Shown: positions 5,907-8,322 of the stretch, one piece after another
How positions within the stretch are numbered: the stretch's first letter is position 1
How the letters are laid out: every line of letters starts with the position of its first letter
Origin: Sediminispirochaeta sp.
Lineage (GTDB): Bacteria; Spirochaetota; Spirochaetia; DSM-16054; Sediminispirochaetaceae
Direction of reading: 5' to 3'
Length of the DNA: 8,322 nucleotides
NCBI GenBank assembly: GCA_011046055.1
Contig: DSBN01000271.1
Location: 1 to 8,322 of the forward strand
Notes under the pieces: model-generated
The model's input: only the letters and a program-made list of their open reading frames with translations
What the model was told of the DNA's origin: nothing
Databases searched by the model: none
Made by a program: the position numbers and the translations under genes

Positions 5907-7040
5907 TCAGATCAAAAAGCGTAGGCGGGCGGCGATACCGTCCCCCTCCAGCTCTTCCGGAAAGTAACGAACATAACGGATCTCACCGTTCTGGCGGAGA
6001 GTCTCTTCGACCATTCGGTCCACCACATCCTCCACCGGAACCAGCTGCTCTCCGCAGCGGGGGCAGGGTTTCTTGGCAAGATCCAGATAATTATCCTTGG
6101 GACAGTGGTAGCCGCCGCGGGCAAAACCGTCCCGCACGGCCAGAGTGTGCACCTGTCCGTTCATCAGCGCCTTGAGACTCGGGCCGACCCCTTTCACGGC
6201 CTTGCCTCCTTCGTAATCTTCAGTGGACAGGTAGTCCAACAGTTTTTTCTCGCGCTCCTTCTCCCACTCCGAGACCGCGGCGTGCACCTTTTTGAGGAGA
6301 GCTTCGGTCTCCTCCTCTGGTCGGGCGGCGACCTGTCCGATTACTTTTTCCTGGAGGTAAGTGTGCAGGTTGTCCTTCAACAGGGGCAGATCCCGTTCGG
6401 GTGCCGCGAGGATGAGAAAATCGTAGGCACCCTCTTTGAAGGTGTGAAACGTAGTTTGAGCGATGGTTTTGATACTCCGGTGCAGCTGTTCTCTCTCACT
6501 CCGATCAAGATGCTGCTCTCCGAAACCCTTGAGTGCCTCGTCGTTGCTTCCTTCAGCCTCCTCCTGGGTGAAGATGACCTGCTCTTCGACGAATTGGTGT
6601 CCCTGTATGGTGAGAATCTTAGCCTTGTAGGAATTGCTCACCAAGACGAGAAATCGTAGAAAGTTGTCCTGCAGGGCGATGATAGGGTGGACTTGAGGGC
6701 TGGGATCTATCACCACCCGGTTGGGAAGTCGCACGGGCAGCTCGAAATCCTCCCAAAATCCCTGGGTATCGGCGAAGATCGCCAGCATTTTCGTCCCATG
6801 AAAGTGGTTTTTTCTGCCCTTGAGTTCCGTCTCTATTCGAAAAAGCAGCTTCTCCAGTTCCGTCAGTTCTGACTCGGCGAGACGGGAGTTTTCGTGTATA
6901 CCCTGTACGGCCTCACGAACCATGGAGTTGAGTTGGGATGCGTACTTTTTCGGCCATTCTACATTTACATAAAGACTCACCACGGGATGCTCTTCATCAT
7001 GATGTCTCAGCAACGTATCGACGCGCTTTTGTCTAATCAT
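5907..7040 (-). CDS. Bacterial eRF1-like protein (baeRF family, probably family 10), Balon/Pelota-related
   Basis: A 377-residue cytoplasmic protein of the bacterial archaeo-eukaryotic release factor (baeRF) group. These are relatives of eRF1 and Pelota that include the hibernation factor Balon and are thought to bind the ribosome. ATG 7040 has AAGGAGGG at 7055-7048, 7 bases away. The N-terminal domain covers about 1-115 (VVSLYVNVEW at 20-29). The middle domain (about 116-202) contains RFLVLVSNSYKAKILTIQG (129-147); aligned by eye to eRF1, the GGQ position is G174-E175-Q176. The C-terminal domain starts at YDFLILAAPE (206-215) and holds VGPSLKALMNGQVHTLAV (285-302), which matches the eRF1 domain 3 pattern. 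A zinc-ribbon-like insert shows C313, C326 and C329 with H312. It ends with G-D-G-I-A-A-R-L-R-F. Lack of a true GGQ argues against canonical termination. The family call is firm; family number and hibernation or rescue role are inferred. Confidence 0.85.
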   Translation of the reverse strand: MIRQKRVDTLLRHHDEEHPVVSLYVNVEWPKKYASQLNSMVREAVQGIHENSRLAESELTELEKLLFRIETELKGRKNHFHGTKMLAIFADTQGFWEDFELPVRLPNRVVIDPSPQVHPIIALQDNFLRFLVLVSNSYKAKILTIQGHQFVEEQVIFTQEEAEGSNDEALKGFGEQHLDRSEREQLHRSIKTIAQTTFHTFKEGAYDFLILAAPERDLPLLKDNLHTYLQEKVIGQVAARPEEETEALLKKVHAAVSEWEKEREKKLLDYLSTEDYEGGKAVKGVGPSLKALMNGQVHTLAVRDGFARGGYHCPKDNYLDLAKKPCPRCGEQLVPVEDVVDRMVEETLRQNGEIRYVRYFPEELEGDGIAARLRFLI

Positions 7041-7069
7041 GTTCGAACCCTCCTTCGTCCTTACTAGTC

Positions 7070-7098
7070 AAGATACAAAGGGGCAGGGGTCATGTCAA
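7070..7098 (-). promoter_or_regulatory. Sigma-70 promoter of the eRF1-like gene
   Basis: On the minus strand, a perfect TTGACA -35 box (7098-7093) and TATCTT -10 box (7075-7070, four of six) are 17 bases apart. The -35 box overlaps the TGA stop codon of the preceding gene. The predicted start near 7063 leaves a short leader of about 23 bases containing the AAGGAGGG ribosome site. It would let the eRF1-like gene be expressed independently of the upstream signalling gene. Confidence 0.65.
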
Positions 7099-8084
7099 AC
7101 AATGAAGGGGGAAGACATTTTAAATGAAGCGTGTCCTTCAAAACTCCCATCTTCCTCGAAGAGCGAACGCTGTCTTGGATTCAAGATTTCATATACGCTG
7201 TCGCTGAGATAGAGCGCACCGGGAGCGGCCTTTTTTTTGCCCAAATGAAAGATGAAGTTCACATCGTCGGAGATGATGTCCCCGGTCTGGCCTCGGGTTT
7301 TGTACTGGCTGCTGCCGATATGAAAGGCCATCCGGTACTCCAGGATGCCGTGAAAGGGCCCCCCTTCGAGGCTCAAAATCACCCGGTTCAGCAGCATTCT
7401 CATCCCCAGTTCTACCGCCGGGCAGCTCTCTCCGTCGAATGGGAACAGTACTACTCCTCCCCACTCGTTCCACATCCAGATACGGCCGTCGTACTCCTTC
7501 ACCTTGGCTTCCACCAGGTCGTGGAAGGCGTCGCGCATCTTCTCCTGGTGGCTGTCGCTGGCCCTTCCCTGCCAGTCGCTGGAGGGGATCAGCTCGATAA
7601 AGAAAAAGCAAAAGGTATAGGTTCCCCGGTTCTTGACCCCGTCCCAGGACTGAGCCAAGTCGGCGGAGTGCGTTCTTTTCTTTTCTACATTGAGTTCTCC
7701 GCCGATCGATTGTGGAGATTCGAAAGCGCCGAGTTTTTCGGCGAAATCCAGTACTCGTCTAAGCCGCTTCACCGAGACCTGCTCACCATCCTGAAAGCTC
7801 ATGTAGTCGGCCCCTCCGAGGTGAAATACCTCCGCCGGATCCTCGATCAACGAACGGGGGTCCACCAAACCCCAGGGCAGGGAGAGCTCCGAAAGCTCGG
7901 CTATTTTTCGTGCCGCCTCTTCCCTGTCGATCTCCGAGAGATCCAGGTAGACCAGTCCTCGGTGTGGGTTTTGCGGCCAGTCGGCGTGGCTGAAGAGGCG
8001 GAACTTCAAGGAGCGGGAGCGCTTGATTGCAGCGAAGGCGAGAATCACCTTTTGATTGTCCGAGACGAGAATTACCGTATCCAT
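7095..8084 (-). CDS. Receiver-like plus degenerate class III cyclase-like signalling protein
   Basis: A 329-residue cytoplasmic protein that I do not recognise as a named gene. Residues 1-118 look like a response-regulator receiver fold: VILVSD (4-9), VYLDLSE (45-51) with D48 where the phospho-acceptor would be, and HLGGADYM (88-95). The usual lysine after the fifth strand is not evident. Residues about 154-305 look like a class III nucleotidyl cyclase domain: TFCFFFIELIP (157-167), DGRIWMWNEWGGVVLF (199-214), A-F-H-I-G (253-257), T-G-D-I-I-S-D-D-V-N-F (267-277) and ALYLSDSVYEIL (290-301). By eye, both metal-binding aspartates (now E164 and W208) and the catalytic arginine (now H280) are replaced, so activity is unlikely. 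The ATG lies one base after the stop of the preceding gene, indicating translational coupling. A long antisense reading frame here is a composition shadow. Confidence 0.68.
   Translation of the reverse strand: MDTVILVSDNQKVILAFAAIKRSRSLKFRLFSHADWPQNPHRGLVYLDLSEIDREEAARKIAELSELSLPWGLVDPRSLIEDPAEVFHLGGADYMSFQDGEQVSVKRLRRVLDFAEKLGAFESPQSIGGELNVEKKRTHSADLAQSWDGVKNRGTYTFCFFFIELIPSSDWQGRASDSHQEKMRDAFHDLVEAKVKEYDGRIWMWNEWGGVVLFPFDGESCPAVELGMRMLLNRVILSLEGGPFHGILEYRMAFHIGSSQYKTRGQTGDIISDDVNFIFHLGKKKAAPGALYLSDSVYEILNPRQRSLFEEDGSFEGHASFKMSSPFIV
7231..7238 (-). repeat. A8G slippery tract in the cyclase-like gene
   Basis: On the coding strand GGC AAA AAA AAG GCC encodes G282-K-K-K-A. It contains the heptamer A AAA AAG in the correct zero frame for -1 ribosomal slippage, as in dnaX. 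A -1 shift would give about 13 different residues and then a stop, replacing the last ~44 residues. No stimulatory element was established. Confidence 0.6.
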
Positions 8085-8085
8085 A

Positions 8086-8322
8086 CTAGCCTTTACGACC
8101 GTTCATTTTGTAGACGTAGACCTTTTGCCGCCCCTTGACTCTCTTCTCCTTGAACCTGGAAAGTACCAAATGGTCCAACATGGTCCGGACCATCTCACTG
8201 ATACTCAAGCTGCCCGGTTCGGTGTACTTGTGCTCAATCTCCTCCACCTCTTTGAGCACTTCCGAACGGGCCAGGTCCTCGGGAAGGGAGCTGTAGACGA
8301 AGGGGCCGTTGTGCACCGCCAC
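8086..8322 (-). CDS. C-terminal part of an unidentified protein (runs off the window)
   Basis: Only the last 78 codons are visible; the first codon at the edge happens to be GTG, but nothing supports it as a real start, so the gene probably begins outside the window. The segment is charged and helical at first (LARSEVLKEVEEIEHKY), then reads SISEMVRTMLDHLVLSRFKEKR and ends in KGRQKVYVYKM. The helix followed by a basic beta-hairpin-like end is reminiscent of a winged helix, but I do not recognise the family. Its TAG stop (8088-8086) is one base from the ATG of the receiver/cyclase-like gene, so the two are almost certainly co-transcribed and translationally coupled. Confidence 0.65.
   Translation of the reverse strand: MAVHNGPFVYSSLPEDLARSEVLKEVEEIEHKYTEPGSLSISEMVRTMLDHLVLSRFKEKRVKGRQKVYVYKMNGRKG

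Noticed and set aside
6105..6659. Plus-strand reading frame of 184 codons opposite the eRF1-like gene
   Set aside because: It is antisense to a clear baeRF-family protein and shows no domain or ribosome site.
7131..8138. Long plus-strand reading frame (335 codons) opposite the cyclase-like gene
   Set aside because: The minus-strand frame has receiver- and cyclase-like patterns, a start coupled to the upstream gene and a following promoter; the plus frame has no recognisable domain or ribosome site.
1..8322. CRISPR arrays, tRNA or rRNA genes, insertion sequences, attachment sites
   Set aside because: No regularly spaced repeats, cloverleaf or rRNA motifs, transposase genes or flanking inverted repeats were seen.

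Overview
The window carries seven complete genes and one partial gene, densely packed, with no gene-free stretch over 300 bases. An envelope-assembling usher shows a diderm (outer-membrane) bacterium. The DNA is visibly GC-rich except for the first ~190 bases, and most genes have strong AGGAGG-type ribosome binding sites. I see no marker gene. A free-living spirochaete is my best guess (low to moderate confidence), from the overall gene style and the almost cysteine-free exported proteins; another deep-branching diderm is possible.

Positions 1-5007, plus strand: a compact four-gene chaperone-usher pilus operon. The order is a small pilin-like subunit (106-651), a periplasmic chaperone (766-1533), an outer-membrane usher (1556-4030) and a two-domain subunit that is probably the tip or adhesin (4054-5007). 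The sequence style matches the archaic (sigma, Csu-like, spore-coat-U) branch rather than the classical Fim/Pap branch. A textbook sigma-54 promoter (TGGCAC-N5-TTGCA) lies just upstream of the first gene. A strong intrinsic terminator directly follows the pilin gene, which should make pilin mRNA much more abundant than chaperone/usher mRNA. The usher contains a G8 tract where loss or gain of one base truncates the protein.

Positions 5008-5900, plus strand: an alpha/beta hydrolase resembling the YitV/YtmA group. It has its own candidate sigma-70 promoter, so close to the ATG that the transcript could be leaderless. A perfect GC-rich hairpin lies in the short convergent gap that follows.

Positions 5907-8322, minus strand, read right to left: the C-terminal end of an unidentified protein; then, one base later, a receiver-like plus class III cyclase-like protein whose catalytic positions look lost; then, behind its own sigma-70 promoter, a bacterial eRF1-like protein (baeRF family, related to the ribosome-hibernation factor Balon). 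In the eRF1-like protein the loop corresponding to GGQ reads G-E-Q by eye alignment.

The most interesting points are the minimal sigma-54-controlled archaic pilus operon, the eRF1/Balon-like factor with a GGQ-like remnant, and the apparent pseudo-cyclase signalling protein next to it.
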